Shown here: piece after piece, positions 1 to 10,904 of the stretch
Layout: every line of letters starts with the position of its first letter
Numbering within the stretch: position 1 is the stretch's first letter
Program-made: the position numbers and the translations under genes
NCBI GenBank assembly: GCA_963457665.1
Contig: OY735218.1
Coordinates: forward strand, 50,925,681-50,989,680
DNA length: 64,000 nt
From: Thysanoteuthis rhombus
Lineage: Eukaryota; Mollusca; Cephalopoda; Oegopsida; Thysanoteuthidae
Direction: 5' to 3'
Notes under the pieces: generated by a model
Database searches by the model: none
Told to the model about the DNA's origin: nothing
The model's input: the letters and a program-made list of their open reading frames with translations, nothing else

Positions 1-1680
1 TGACAATCAAAGTAAATGCAGTAATAATTGCCTACATGATAGACATTCTAACTACTTCAACATGGTGAGTCACCTAGTATCAATTTGAGTGTATGTGTGT
101 GCGTGCGTCTGTATGCGTAAGAAAGAGAGGGCATGATTTTATGTGATGTTGAATATTATGTCACCGCTGTGGTTATATAATCAAATTCAGAGCTTTCAAA
201 ATAATAAGGCATTTAATTTATCTCCGGTAATATCCTACCTTGTAATAAAAACTAACAGATCAGATCTCCTTGCATGTACCTTTATTGAACGGGAAATTAA
301 AGCAATGCATTCTCAGTTCATTTCCTATATTTCTTGATGGAATTACTGTGACCTAACGATACTTTTCTTGACGTTCTTAGAAAAAAAAGTCAGAATAAGA
401 CATAAAGACGATAGATATATCGTGGTCATCGATAAACCTTGCGAGATGAGAAGCAGATACGAGATCATTTTTCAATTTTTACAAATTCTTTATGAGATCT
501 GATAAAATATCTCAATATAATTCACCATTGCCTAGGGATCTTTATTCGAGGAACATCAGTTGCTTGCCTCCATGTTTTGAGCAGAACCATCCTCACCCGA
601 AATTCGAACTCCGTTTACCGATTTCTGTATTCTTCGTTGATGACCATTATACTACTTTGCACCAGCCTAAGACTTAGGGTAACCATCAGAAAAGAATAAT
701 GCATAAAATGCTGCCGAGGTTTGTGTCAGTTGACCTTTTGTGAGAAACTTCTTCCACTTAATGCAAGGATTAAAAAGAACCATATTAATAACATCATGAA
801 TTATGTAGATATTCTTTGAACATAACAAAGCTGTGTACCTCGATTCGGCAGAGCAAGTAACCATGGAACATTAGAAAAAATAATGGTGAATTATAAACTT
901 GGGGCAAAGCCATTTAATGGCATAAAGTCAAACCTTCCAATGCAAGAGACGGTAACTCGGTAGCATTTCATGTCGTTCGCCCGACTGATCAGGCTTTTGA
1001 TGTGACATTTTTGAGCTGATACCACACAAGCAGCGCCATCTATATCAACAGACTCAGCTAAGAGAAAAACGAAAAAAAACAGATGGATAATAAATCAATT
1101 TATTTCAAGTTTGTTTTATTTTTTTTCAGTCAGCTCCAAACTTTTCCTGCTGATTGACATACATAATACGTAAGTGTGAAATTCGCTTGTCTTTCTGTCT
1201 TTGAGATTTATTATAATAGGTTTTGGCTTGACACACATCTGATGTTTCATGCTACTGCGACCAAATAAACTGCATATTCAGGTGGCTTAGGTCAATCTCG
1301 AGGTCAGCTCAAACTAGTCTGGGACCTGTAACATATATTTTAAAGGAGCCTTTTTTTTTTAATGCACATGAATATTAGAACACAGACATTTTTTACTTGC
1401 AGAATGGAGTAATTGATTTTTTCTACTGCAAATAGTCGAATGATATCACAAATAGAACTTACATTCCAGTACTGATATTACTTTGTTCTACCTTTATTTT
1501 TGTGCTGCTGCTATGACTTCATTTTCTAATTCCTTGGTATTTATGCTACGTAAATGTATCACATAAATACCTGACTCATATCAATTACTGCGTCAAGATA
1601 TCAAGTCTAATTGGGGGTGATGATTGGTTAAAATCGCTAGCCTCAAACACATAGTCATTGTTGAGAAGTAAAGGCAACAC
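1..1680. other. Intergenic or intronic sequence, no gene seen
   Basis: AT-rich unique-looking sequence. The short open frames here (61-65 codons) have no recognisable motif and are in the range expected by chance in AT-rich DNA. I see no repeat that recurs elsewhere in the window. Confidence 0.5.
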
Positions 1681-1760
1681 AGTACTATAAGAACAAATCA
1701 AGAATCACTGAATCGGAGTTGATAGCTTGTAAGCATTTAGTGCAGGGCCTCAAAAGCGCA
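1681..1760 (+). repeat. Dispersed repeat family A, copy 1
   Basis: This stretch matches two other places in the window: 40831-40930 on the same strand and 33443-33530 on the opposite strand. The shared core reads AGAATCACTGA, then GATAGCTTG, then AAGCATTTAG and CGCAGGGCC (GTGCAGGGCC in this copy). Conservation over about 80 bp in three unrelated contexts indicates a mobile or formerly mobile element. No coding capacity, tRNA-like box or terminal inverted repeat is visible, so I cannot assign a class; a MITE or SINE fragment is possible. Confidence 0.7.
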
Positions 1761-1799
1761 GAGCTTGTTGCATATGATACTTCGGTAATCTGACACTGG

Positions 1800-2650
1800 C
1801 CTGTCTATACTGTTTTGCTGTTTAAACGTATTCCCCTAAAATGCATCATTTTATCTTCATATGGCGTTTAGCATGTGTCAAGTCATCTGTAACAAACGAA
1901 AATTCGATTGTTTCCTTCCAATCTTTGCTTTGACTCGTAACTTTGAAACGACGCAAAATTTGATTTATACGATGACAGAAATGAGGTTATGAAGAAAAGA
2001 TAGAGAAAAGTTAAACATTCAGTATATGTTCAGAAAGTAGCATCCAGCCATTTAATATTAACAAAAAAAAGGCGTCATGGTTTCCTTTAAACTACCTAAC
2101 TACTTTGGGTCTGATCAATACGGCCACCAAATAAACTCAGGTGACTTGTGTGAGTGTACATAGCGATGCTGCTTTGTTTTTTAAAAAACTTATTCCCTGA
2201 TATAAGCAGTGCCGGCGCTTGGTCCGTCTGCGTCTTCGCTGCAATCTTTTAAAAGTTTATTTTTTAGATTTTTTCTTTCTCAGATCGAGCTTCAGATTTT
2301 TAAAGATCTTCTGAGATTTTTTTTTCTCTGGGTTCATCAAATATATTGCGTCGCAGAGTTCTGCGCCCCCGAAAGAGCCGGGTGGGCAGATTCTAAGTGC
2401 TAAAAGACATTGGCATTTGGCATTTTTGATGTAACGAACGGAAATTTGATCGCTTAATATTTTTTCTGTCATGTAACTTCGAAATGACGTGAATTTTGAT
2501 TAATTGAATCGACATTAAACACATATGAGAAATAATGACAATGGAATCAAATCTATGAAGACAACTTAACTATGCCAATTTTGTCAGAAACAGTATCCAG
2601 CTATTTAATATTACCTGAAAAATAGCCTACTTTAGTTTTCTTCAAAGTAA
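1800..2650. repeat. Diverged tandem duplication (two copies about 547 bp apart)
   Basis: The sequence at about 1885-2095 is repeated at about 2430-2640 in the same order. Shared blocks include the TCTGTAAC/GATGTAACGAACG region, GTAACTTTGAAACGACG versus GTAACTTCGAAATGACG, and CATCCAGCCATTTAATATTA versus TATCCAGCTATTTAATATTA. A weaker match links the left edges near 1815 and 2180 (TTATTCCC blocks). Copy 2 has about 190 bp of extra GC-richer sequence at about 2205-2400 that copy 1 lacks. Confidence 0.65.
2205..2400. other. GC-rich block inside the second copy of the duplication
   Basis: This block begins near GTGCCGGCGCTTGG and ends near CGAAAGAGCCGGGTGGGC. Its ends are much more GC- and CpG-rich than the surrounding DNA, and the middle is T-rich with AAGATCTTCTGAG and CTCAGATC elements that can pair. 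The matching position of the first duplication copy lacks it, so it looks like an insertion, but I recognise no family. A 64-codon open frame covers it and looks incidental. Confidence 0.4.
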
Positions 2651-2793
2651 ACACGTCACGCACTTACCTCATTATACTTTTCCCTGTTCGTAACTGACAA
2701 CACAGTTATTTCTCTTAGCGTTCACCATAATTTTGTCCGTGGTCTGAAATATCCCTTTCAACTTATGTTTTATCTTTGTGCAAAGCCATTAAT

Positions 2794-2837
2794 TGCAGAG
2801 AGCCAAATCTAGATTTGCAGAGAGCCAAATCTAGATT
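2794..2837. repeat. Perfect 22-bp tandem duplication
   Basis: A 22-bp unit starting TGCAGAGAGCC and ending CTAGATT occurs twice head-to-tail without mismatch. Perfect identity among otherwise decayed repeats suggests a recent replication slip or repair event. Confidence 0.9.
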
Positions 2838-2844
2838 GTAACGG

Positions 2845-5440
2845 GTCTTACAAGCACGGGCATTGCAATTTATTCTAAAAAGGGGGACGTCAAGAATGGC
2901 CATTGTGAATGCAACGGATACACGTTACACATGCACACAAAATGGCGCTACATAGCATACTAAGTAACCCAATGAGAGATTTTTTTTAGTCAGGGGTGTG
3001 CAGTTATCCCCTATAGTTAGTTGCCATGTTATGTCAAGACAGTGCAACCGGCTCTCGGGATATTCTAAATGTCTGCTTCTTTTTCTGATCAAACCTTGTA
3101 TAATCCTGTAAACTAATATTTCAAACTATACGTCTGTAACCGATATATATTTAACACTATGTCGTTGTTTGGGAGATTTATGCTCCGTAAAGGAAACCAC
3201 ATATTGATTTTAGAAATCTCAAGTCTCTTGAGAGTCCAGTGGGGATTTAGATATCGAATAATAAAAATCCTTTCCAAAATTAGGGACAGATTTGAATCAT
3301 GTATACCAATAATGCATTCTAACAATAACAGATTTCGAGGTAGCAACAATTTGAAACTTAGGTCATTTGGATAACTTTTCATTATAAATTTTAAAATCTT
3401 TTTCTATAATTCAACTTGAAAAAGTGGACTTTTAAGAAGAAAATGTTGACTCAGATTACACTGGCATTGCAAATGCTTAAGACTAAATGAGAGCTTTAGT
3501 AAAAAAAAACAAGAAACAAAAAAAAACAGGAAAGCAAGATAAAGAGTGTTTGAGCGAGAATAATATAATTATTTAGACGAGTATCTTCATATTCTTGCGT
3601 CCTACCTTCTAGGTGATGGGCTCTCCAGGCTTTCATCCGGTGTTCATTGTATTAAGTAATCCACATATTTCATACTTTGTTCCTACTAAGAATTATCAAA
3701 TGTGATATACACCATAGAAAAATTGAGGAGATGACCAACCAAAATCTGGGGACGAGTCCGAATAATCTATCGAATAATAACTACCTCATTTCAGGATGAC
3801 ATACAACTCAAGATAAATACTCATTCCGAATGGTTGTATCTGTGTTGATGCTTATGATGAACAGCTGCTGAAATTTGTTCAGAAGGAAATCTGTGACAAA
3901 ATTCAATATTTATTTTGTATTCTTTAGAGATACTTGTTGTAATATGTGTGGATGTGTGCGCCAGCCTGTCCCAATTAACATTCAAAAAAACATTTGGCTC
4001 AATAAAAACACTCAAGGTAACTCGTTTTGTTCCTTAATTCATATAGTGTGATACATCAGTTATCTCCTTCCTATCACTAATACCAGTATAATGGATGCAT
4101 TTTAATATCTGGATACTCTTTTTCAGCGTATATAACAGGTTATCAAACAGAGGTAACGTTAACCTCATCTATTTCTGCCAACAAAGTTTGGAAAGCTACG
4201 TGTCTTCACTCATGTTCGTATGTCTTTGTTTGTCCGTCTGTCAACACAATATTACCAAAGGTTCTCAATGATTTACAATTACATTTTCTAGAATAATAAA
4301 CCATGAGGTAGGGATGGATTAGATTTCGGTTTGAATCCAGGAATCTGTTCCGATTGTGAGAGATGTTTTGTCAAACTCCTACAATATTTTGACTTTATTT
4401 TCCTCTCCTTACAACAATGACTATGCAGACTTCTGGTCAAGACAAAAAAAATTATAGGAGAGACAGATTCTGTTCCTACGTCATCAATTAAAGGGAGGGA
4501 GAAAAATAGAGGAAAATGAAGAGAAAGTAATGGTAAAAGAGAGAAATAAGGAGAGAGAAAATAGAAAGCTATAAATGCTATTTTTCAGACATCACCTAAA
4601 TTGTCTCAAAATATCTACATTATTATACAATATCTTGAAAAAAAACCTATTCCATGGCTGAATTTGAAGACCTCTTATGGTTGAAAGATTAGTGCTTTCT
4701 ACGGAAGTCGAAATATTTTTTAGAACTTATAAGTTTCTGTGGAGTTTGACACTGAAGCAGGTAGTCTATTTCCATTTTCTCAAATTCATGTATTTATCCT
4801 TGAAATATCTCCAAGGGTTCTCAATTAATTTGTATGACATTTTGTTGAAGGATTGGCTATAAGCAGAGGAATAACTGATTGAATTTGAAGGTAGACCGTG
4901 GATGTTTTACAGCTACCTCCCATGTATTTTAGCTGTTTATAAAATGCTTTTTCACTCATTTTAGTTACAGCAGCATCGTTAAAAGTATGTGCTCTCTGAG
5001 TGCTGTCAATTTGTTGACTATATAATCACTGCAACAGCTTATTTCGAATCTGCTTTTTTTTTTTTGGAGTGTTTCTATTTTTAAAATTTGTCATATACAC
5101 ACTGAAATAAGGCCTGAGGAACTTATTAAAACTTCGTGTTATTGGAATCTCGAAGACACGGGACACCGTCAATGGCATCTTTCTTTTCTCTCTCGGCCTG
5201 ATACTGGACGTAATCTATCGGATTGAAAGTTTGTTCATGAGGTCAGTGAACAAAGTAATCAGGTGACGGACAGACCTCAGAGCAAAACCAAACTATTTTT
5301 ACTCTATGAATTAATAGCTTTTGGAAAGACGACCTGACAAGCCTGTCGGAAATGATATTGGTTCGTTTGTAGACTTGTGCATCGGACAACGTAATAACAT
5401 GGACTGACCAGTACTAATTGCTTTTCTCAGATGTATGCAT
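2845..5440. other. No gene seen; one purine-rich patch
   Basis: Unique-looking AT-rich sequence. A purine-rich patch lies at about 4470-4570 (GGGAGGGAGAAAA and GAGAGAGAAAATAG blocks). The pair of overlapping opposite-strand frames at 3113-3382 and 3159-3374 are mutual shadows with no recognisable motif. Confidence 0.45.
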
Positions 5441-5445
5441 ATATA

Positions 5446-5660
5446 TATTTATTTAGCTTAGCTTAGTTTGACACATTGCCGACAGGGCAGAATTGTCGGT
5501 AGGAAGTTATTGTTTTGACAGTCTCCAAAGACCCGAGGTAGATGCAAATATATGTATATTGTTATTTACTAAGTTCAACTTAGCCTACCACAAATATATC
5601 AGATGAGGATCGAACATTATTATATCAGTTGCCTGCAAGTCAGCTGCCTAGTTATTGTAC
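5446..5660 (-). repeat. tRNA-derived SINE, family 2 (TTAGC-tailed)
   Basis: Read on the minus strand, a tRNA-like head contains GCAGCTGACTTGCAGGCAACTG followed by a B-box-like GTTCGATCC near 5607-5615. The body ends in GTGTCAAACTAAGCTAAGCT near 5455. The GTGTCAAACT and AGCTAAGC tail recurs at 25245-25420 and, more weakly, at 53605-53715 and 56045-56110. RNA polymerase III boxes plus a shared tail are the hallmark of tRNA-derived SINEs. The copy is old, and the A box is not clear. Confidence 0.6.
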
Positions 5661-5672
5661 TATTATACTGGA

Positions 5673-5698
5673 ATATATATATATATGTGTGTGTGTGT
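5673..5698. repeat. (AT)n(GT)n microsatellite
   Basis: Alternating AT then GT dinucleotides. Confidence 0.95.
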
Positions 5699-5770
5699 CT
5701 GTACTAGCGCATGCCTTCATGTGCTTTCTCTGGCCTAAAAAAGCGTCAATGTGAAGAGTGGGTGTCTGAG

Positions 5771-5771
5771 T

Positions 5772-5805
<34 letters not shown>
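5771..5805. repeat. (CA)n(TA)n microsatellite
   Basis: Uninterrupted CA dinucleotides run directly into TA dinucleotides. The overlapping open frames on both strands (5652-5990 and 5711-5926) owe their Tyr/Ile/His/Thr runs to this and neighbouring simple repeats. Confidence 0.95.
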
Positions 5806-5942
5806 GCAGATGGAACAAAAGACCAACGAATTGGTGCCCGTGAGACGTAGGGAAGAACCAGACAAAACAGAGGATGATAAAAACATTTGCCTGAAAGACA
5901 TGCAGAGATTGATGCTATGTCATTGAGGGAGATGACAAATAG

Positions 5943-5969
5943 TATATATATATATATATATATATATAT
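5943..5969. repeat. (TA)n microsatellite
   Basis: Pure TA dinucleotide run. Confidence 0.95.
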
Positions 5970-6524
5970 TTGGCATATATGTATACACAAATATTAGATA
6001 TGTGCCTTACAACAATAAATATATAATATATACACTTGCTTATTTTCATTTATTATAGATAAAATTATACGTGTATATATATATATATACATATAGGAAT
6101 AAGTTGACTAATGATGAAAAACGCATTCATTACACACCACAAATATTTATTATTCAACGTAATTTCCGTCCTTGTCAATGCATTTAATTCAGTGATGAAT
6201 ATTAATCACCTAGTTCGATCATTACACGGTACAAATATCTAATCAAAATTCAACTAATAACTACCTGTCAGGCTACAGACTACATTTGGTGCGTTTTATT
6301 TGCTTTCCGAAGTTACAATACTCGGTCAAAATCCATTTACTGAGAGGAAGAATCCGAACGTGGCGTGCCGTAGCAAAGGGCTAAATGGGTGTGCTGGGGG
6401 GTATTCAAGCATCAGGAAAGGAAACGTCTATTTTCCAATGTTAACATTTGATTTTTTTTCCTTTTATATTCTGTTCTAATTCTTTCTCTAATTGGAATCA
6501 TTGAAATTTTTCGTTTTCTATAAT

Positions 6525-6771
6525 ATATGTACGTATATATATGTATAAATATATATGTGTGTGTGTATGTTTCTATATGAGTATATACATATATATGTGT
6601 TTATTTATATGAATACATATCTCAATATAGATAGATAGATAGATATGTATATGTATATGAGTATCCCTCTATATATGAATATATATATACATGGGTGTGT
6701 ATATATGCATATGTGTGTATATATGCATATATATATGTATGTATATATATATATATATATAGATAGATGAG

Positions 6772-6822
<51 letters not shown>

Positions 6823-7202
6823 GTTTAGGTATATATGTGTGTGTGTATATATGTTTAGGTATATACGTGTGTATATGTATATATGCGTGTAAACATGTAT
6901 ATATCTGTGCGTATATATGCATATGCATCTATCGATGTATATTATATTTTTATATATGAACATGTATGTATAAACGTATATTTATGTATATATGCATATG
7001 TATTGGATGAATATCCATGTAGATAAATGCATATGTATACACGTATGGATATATTTACTTACGCATATCTATTTATATGTATATGTATATACATGGATGT
7101 GCATATATGCAAATATATATATACGTATGGATGCTTATATACATGCATATGTATATACGTATATTCCCGTGTGTATCGATTTATATTTAGTTATATATGT
7201 GC

Positions 7203-7258
<56 letters not shown>
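6525..7258. repeat. Compound TA/TG/GATA simple-sequence block, about 730 bp
   Basis: Continuous imperfect ATATGTATATGTGTG sequence with an embedded (GATA)n patch at about 6628-6645 and pure (TA)n runs at about 6778-6816 and 7205-7250. Open frames of 60-113 codons on both strands in this block translate only as Tyr/Ile/Thr/His/Cys low-complexity and are artefacts. Such alternating purine-pyrimidine DNA can extrude or form Z-DNA and is length-polymorphic. Confidence 0.95.
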
Positions 7259-8500
7259 AGAACAAAACCAAATGGAGAGAAAAGTGAGCCGGAAATTGCG
7301 TGGTATGCTCTGTCTAAATAGGCCAAATTTACTATGAAATCTGCTTCCCACAACTTTATCCAACCTTGGCTTATAAAACAACTTATGTCATCGTAAGGAA
7401 ACGTGCAAATATCTCTCTTACCCAGCTGGCGCATTTGTGTTTGTAGGGGAGGGTGCTGTCTATATATATGCATCGTGGTCAAAGTTAACTCAGTGGGTTG
7501 TCATCATTCTTGCTCCGAGCTAAATACTATCAAGAGCTTTTTTTTTCTCTCTCTTTGCAGATAATAATCCATGGGATAGAAGGGAAAAAAATCTAAGATC
7601 AGCCCCCAAGTCGCTAACCGAACATGTTCTTCATTAGCAGAAAGACAATTTCTAATAGAATCGAAATATGAATGTTAACAAGGATGTTTGGGTCATATAC
7701 TCGTGATTAAATCACTCAAGTGACTCCGAGACTCCATAAGAAATTTGCATAGTTTCTCCCATCCCCACATTTCTCCGAATTCGAACGATCTATGACCGAA
7801 ACGGCTATTTTTTTTTTAATCTCCACTTACCTTTGCAGTGATATATTACATACCTGGCAATCAATTTTGTACCACCTAGACCTGCATTCCATGGACGATG
7901 GAAAGAACAGTTGCAGAATGATTTTGAACCAACTATTTGATGTGAACATCAAGTGGTTACTTCAAAAGATCTTGTTCATATGAGCCACGTAAATAAACAG
8001 GTATTCATTCAATGCTGTTGAGTGATGGATAACTAGTCAGTCATGGAGATGATTCTCCAGTGTACATAAATCATTCGCCATATATGCCTCAACTCAGGTT
8101 TTCCGACCGATTTTTGTACAATGAGGAATATGAAATACATTCGAATATATTAGCATGTTAATGCAAATTTATTTGCAAATGCTGAGAGTTTCCTTTATGT
8201 AATTCGATCCGCTTCTTTTCATATGCTTTCGATGTATTGTTTCAGGCTATACTAAATATAGGCCTATATTCTAGACTTTGGTAAGCTAAATGTGGTTAAC
8301 ATTTTTATCTAGGTGACCTTTGCCACCTTAGCTTAGTCCGGTCAATGGCCCAAATAGTGGGGCACCAGTAAAAATAGAAGCAATATGCAGTGAGCTACAA
8401 CATGTTTACCAAACTAGGTTTAATCTAAAACTAGTACAAAACAGTAAGATACCCATGGAGGATCAAAATCATTACACGAACAAAAAGCACTTAAAGAGTG
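7259..8500. other. No gene seen
   Basis: Unique-looking sequence after the microsatellite block. A short frame at 7792-7983 has no recognisable motif. A CTTAGCTTAG block near 8328 resembles the tail motif of SINE family 2, but too little is present to call a copy. Confidence 0.4.
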
Positions 8501-8518
8501 CATACTGGCGTCGATGCG

Positions 8519-8622
8519 AACGTCACAATGACGTTATTTCTATGGTTGCAACACACTCCAATAATGATATCATCGCCGTGATGACGTCATTATAGTTTTA
8601 TTTCATGTAGAAAGCCGGAAGT
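8519..8622. promoter_or_regulatory. Candidate regulatory cluster: CRE-type sites plus ETS site
   Basis: A perfect palindromic CRE, TGACGTCA, lies at 8582-8589. Two CRE half-sites in opposite orientation (CGTCA at 8521-8525, TGACG at 8529-8533) lie 50-60 bp upstream, and an ETS-type CCGGAAGT is at 8615-8622. About nine CpGs fall in roughly 120 bp of otherwise CpG-poor DNA. CRE plus ETS motifs near a CpG-richer patch are common in animal promoters. A 69-codon frame starts at 8636, with an internal ACATGGC start context near 8777. No TATA box or experimental support is visible. Confidence 0.3.
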
Positions 8623-8639
8623 TTCCTATTGTGTAATGT

Positions 8640-9340
8640 TAACAAAATCGAGATTTCTAGATGCACTCCAAAATCTCATTAATTGTTATTTGGTTCATTA
8701 CCCATTCCTTCCACAGAAATTCATTGGGAACTTTCGTAGATATCGTGTTAGCAAACAGAAAAACAAATGGACAAACATGGCTGAATACAAAGCATCTGTC
8801 CATTTTAGGCAGATGAAACACTGGCTTGGCAGATTAACTTCCTAGCCACCACACCACTGTAAGCTCTTTGTGAATTTAGTTTGATAGCCTTAGCTCTACG
8901 GCAAGCAACCAGTAGGGCTATACTGCACACCCAGGAAGGGCAAAGTATATAACAATGCCTTTACATGTGAGTTTCAGTAATATTCTCCATGTCCCACTGT
9001 TTTTGCTGCATTCGTGACCCCATACTTTTGAATGCAATAAGAAGCTGTTGGGTGACACACACAAACACACACACACACACATGTGTGCGCGTGTGATATT
9101 GCACTCTTACAAGCTACCAACTGTTTATAGTAAAGGTCATATCCTACTGACTGGCTGTAAGTCTGTTTGTCTATGGCCGTCCATCAATACAGGTGACTTG
9201 TGGGTAATATTCTTCTCCTGAGACTTTGGAACAAGTCAAGGATCCTGCAATGATGGCCGTGTAACGAAGGAGAAACGATTTCACAGTGAAATGGCGCCAA
9301 TGCTAACAAGGCCGGCATGTTGTAAGACGAGCGTTTTGTA
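8640..9340. other. No confirmed gene; short frame and (CA)n
   Basis: The 69-codon frame at 8636-8845 has no recognisable domain and is mentioned only because it follows the motif cluster. A (CA)n(TG)n compound repeat lies at about 9054-9095. The remainder is unique-looking. Confidence 0.35.
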
Positions 9341-9342
9341 TG

Positions 9343-10345
9343 TCAAGATTCCCCCCTTCCTCTCACAGCTTTCCCTCTGAAATCTTACGCATTACGTTAA
9401 TCCTCTTTCTTTCCACTTCCCCTCACTCATCAGTCTTTCTTGCTTTTTTTTCTTTCTCCTTCTCCTATTTTTCTTAGAATTGCTATTAACATCAACTCCT
9501 CACTCTCCCTTTCCACTGTTCTATATTTTCCTTTCTGTTTCATCTTATTACAACTTCAAGTTATTACCTTTCAATATTTTTTATCCATATCCATCCTCTT
9601 CTCTTCTTCTTTCCCTTTCTTCCTCTTTCCTCTTTCTCCTATTCTCGATTATATTTCGTTCTCTCTCACACCAAAATTGTTTCCCCTTCCTTTGTCCCCG
9701 GCCCCTGTATATTCGTTTTATCTGTACTTTCAACATTTTTGTTTTCTTCTTCCTCTTTTTCTACACTCTCTTCTTCTTCTCTTATGTCTTCTTCAGATAA
9801 ATTGTTTAAGCATGTTGTATCTGCCATTCCTTTTCTCTCCGTTTCCTCTTCTTTCTTTTGTGCCTTCTTCTTCTTTTTCACTGTCCTTGCATGTATGTTC
9901 GAACTAGTCCACTCTCAACTTTTAAAATATTACTTTCTTCTTCGCCCCCATTCCTTTTTCTTTTTTTCTTCTCGTCTATTCTCTTAATATTTTTCGGTTC
10001 CCCCCACCCCCGTGAACCCAATCAGTTCTAGATATATATAATCCATAATCACCTTTCTTTCTACATTTGTCTTTCTTTGTATCTTTACGTTTCTACCATG
10101 TCCATTTTCAACATATCATTTAATCGTCTCTCTTTTCCTTTCCTCTCATTTTTCTTTCCTTTGCAAATTTCGTCAACATCGCTTTTCTCATTCTCATTTC
10201 TTCCCCCTTGTCAATTCTTTTCTTTTTTCTTCTTTGTCTTTTCTTCTTCGACTCTTTGTAACAACTGTTAATCTACATTTGATTCTCGTTCACCTTTCTT
10301 CCCCTTTTTTTTCCTCTCATCCCGCCTATCTCCATTTCATGTTAT
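9343..10345 (+). repeat. Polypyrimidine-rich tract, about 1 kb
   Basis: The plus strand is dominated by C and T (CTTCTTCCTC, TTTCTTTTC, TCTTCTTCTTC blocks) for about 1 kb with only scattered purines. Frames such as 9440-9907 (155 codons, Leu/Phe/Ser/Pro-rich) and the Glu/Lys-rich frame opposite at 9666-9881 are products of this bias, not genes. Long homopurine-homopyrimidine tracts can adopt triplex (H-DNA) structure. Confidence 0.8.
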
Positions 10346-10676
10346 GTCCACTTGGAACATATTGTTTAACCAGCTGGACACATGACCGGATATTAATGGC
10401 AGTGAACGGGATCAGTCGAGCAAATGGCTCTTTTCCACAGTAAACACTCAAGTGTCATCAACCAATATTAGCAATCATGTTGGGCGCGCTGACTAACTGG
10501 CCTCACCTTATCAATATTGTAACAATTGCTGGGCCCTACACGACGGCACACATACACACCCAGTCGGCGAAAAGACCACCGTTTACCAAGTGAAAACCAC
10601 AGGATCAAATTTATGTACGTCAGTGGAAGCAGCTGTATGTAATTGATATTTCATTTGAATGCTAGTTGAGCTTCGT

Positions 10677-10900
10677 GAGGTGCGGAGTAGCCGAGCGGTT
10701 AATATCACAGAGAATGGAATCAGTGAGCCAAGTTCGAACTCCTGTCAAAGTAGTTTGTGTTCGCATTAATGCTTTTGGGAATAGCATGAATCCATCTCTT
10801 TTACTCAACCAGCAATGATTAGATACAAAGGCACACTGGGCTCTCAAGTTATGGTTGGGAACCTTTTTTAGAGACGAACAGCTTGAATTAAAAAGAGGGA
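10677..10900 (+). repeat. tRNA-derived SINE, family 1, best-preserved copy
   Basis: The head GTGCGGAGTAGCCGAGCGGT resembles a tRNA Ser/Leu A-box region. The B box AGTTCGAACTCC follows about 45 bp later (near 10731-10742). The body contains GCTTTTGGGAATAGCATGAA and the tail block ATGGTTGGGAACC. The same order recurs at 29291-29440, 50213-50500 (minus), 60313-60540, 61019-61405 (interrupted) and, without a head, at 16517-16737. It is not a functional tRNA gene: the acceptor stem and anticodon arm do not pair properly. It would be transcribed by RNA polymerase III if active. Confidence 0.75.
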
Positions 10901-10904
10901 TGTG

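Noticed and set aside
6605..7482. Several overlapping open frames of 62-115 codons
   Set aside because: They are translations of TA/TG/GATA simple repeats (Tyr/Ile/His/Thr/Cys runs) on both strands, not genes.
9440..9907. 155-codon plus-strand frame rich in Leu/Phe/Ser/Pro
   Set aside because: It lies wholly in the 1-kb polypyrimidine tract, where stop codons are rare for compositional reasons.
10677..10745. Possible genuine tRNA Ser/Leu gene
   Set aside because: The A and B boxes are present, but the stems do not pair and the same head is found in several diverged copies with a SINE body, so it is a SINE.
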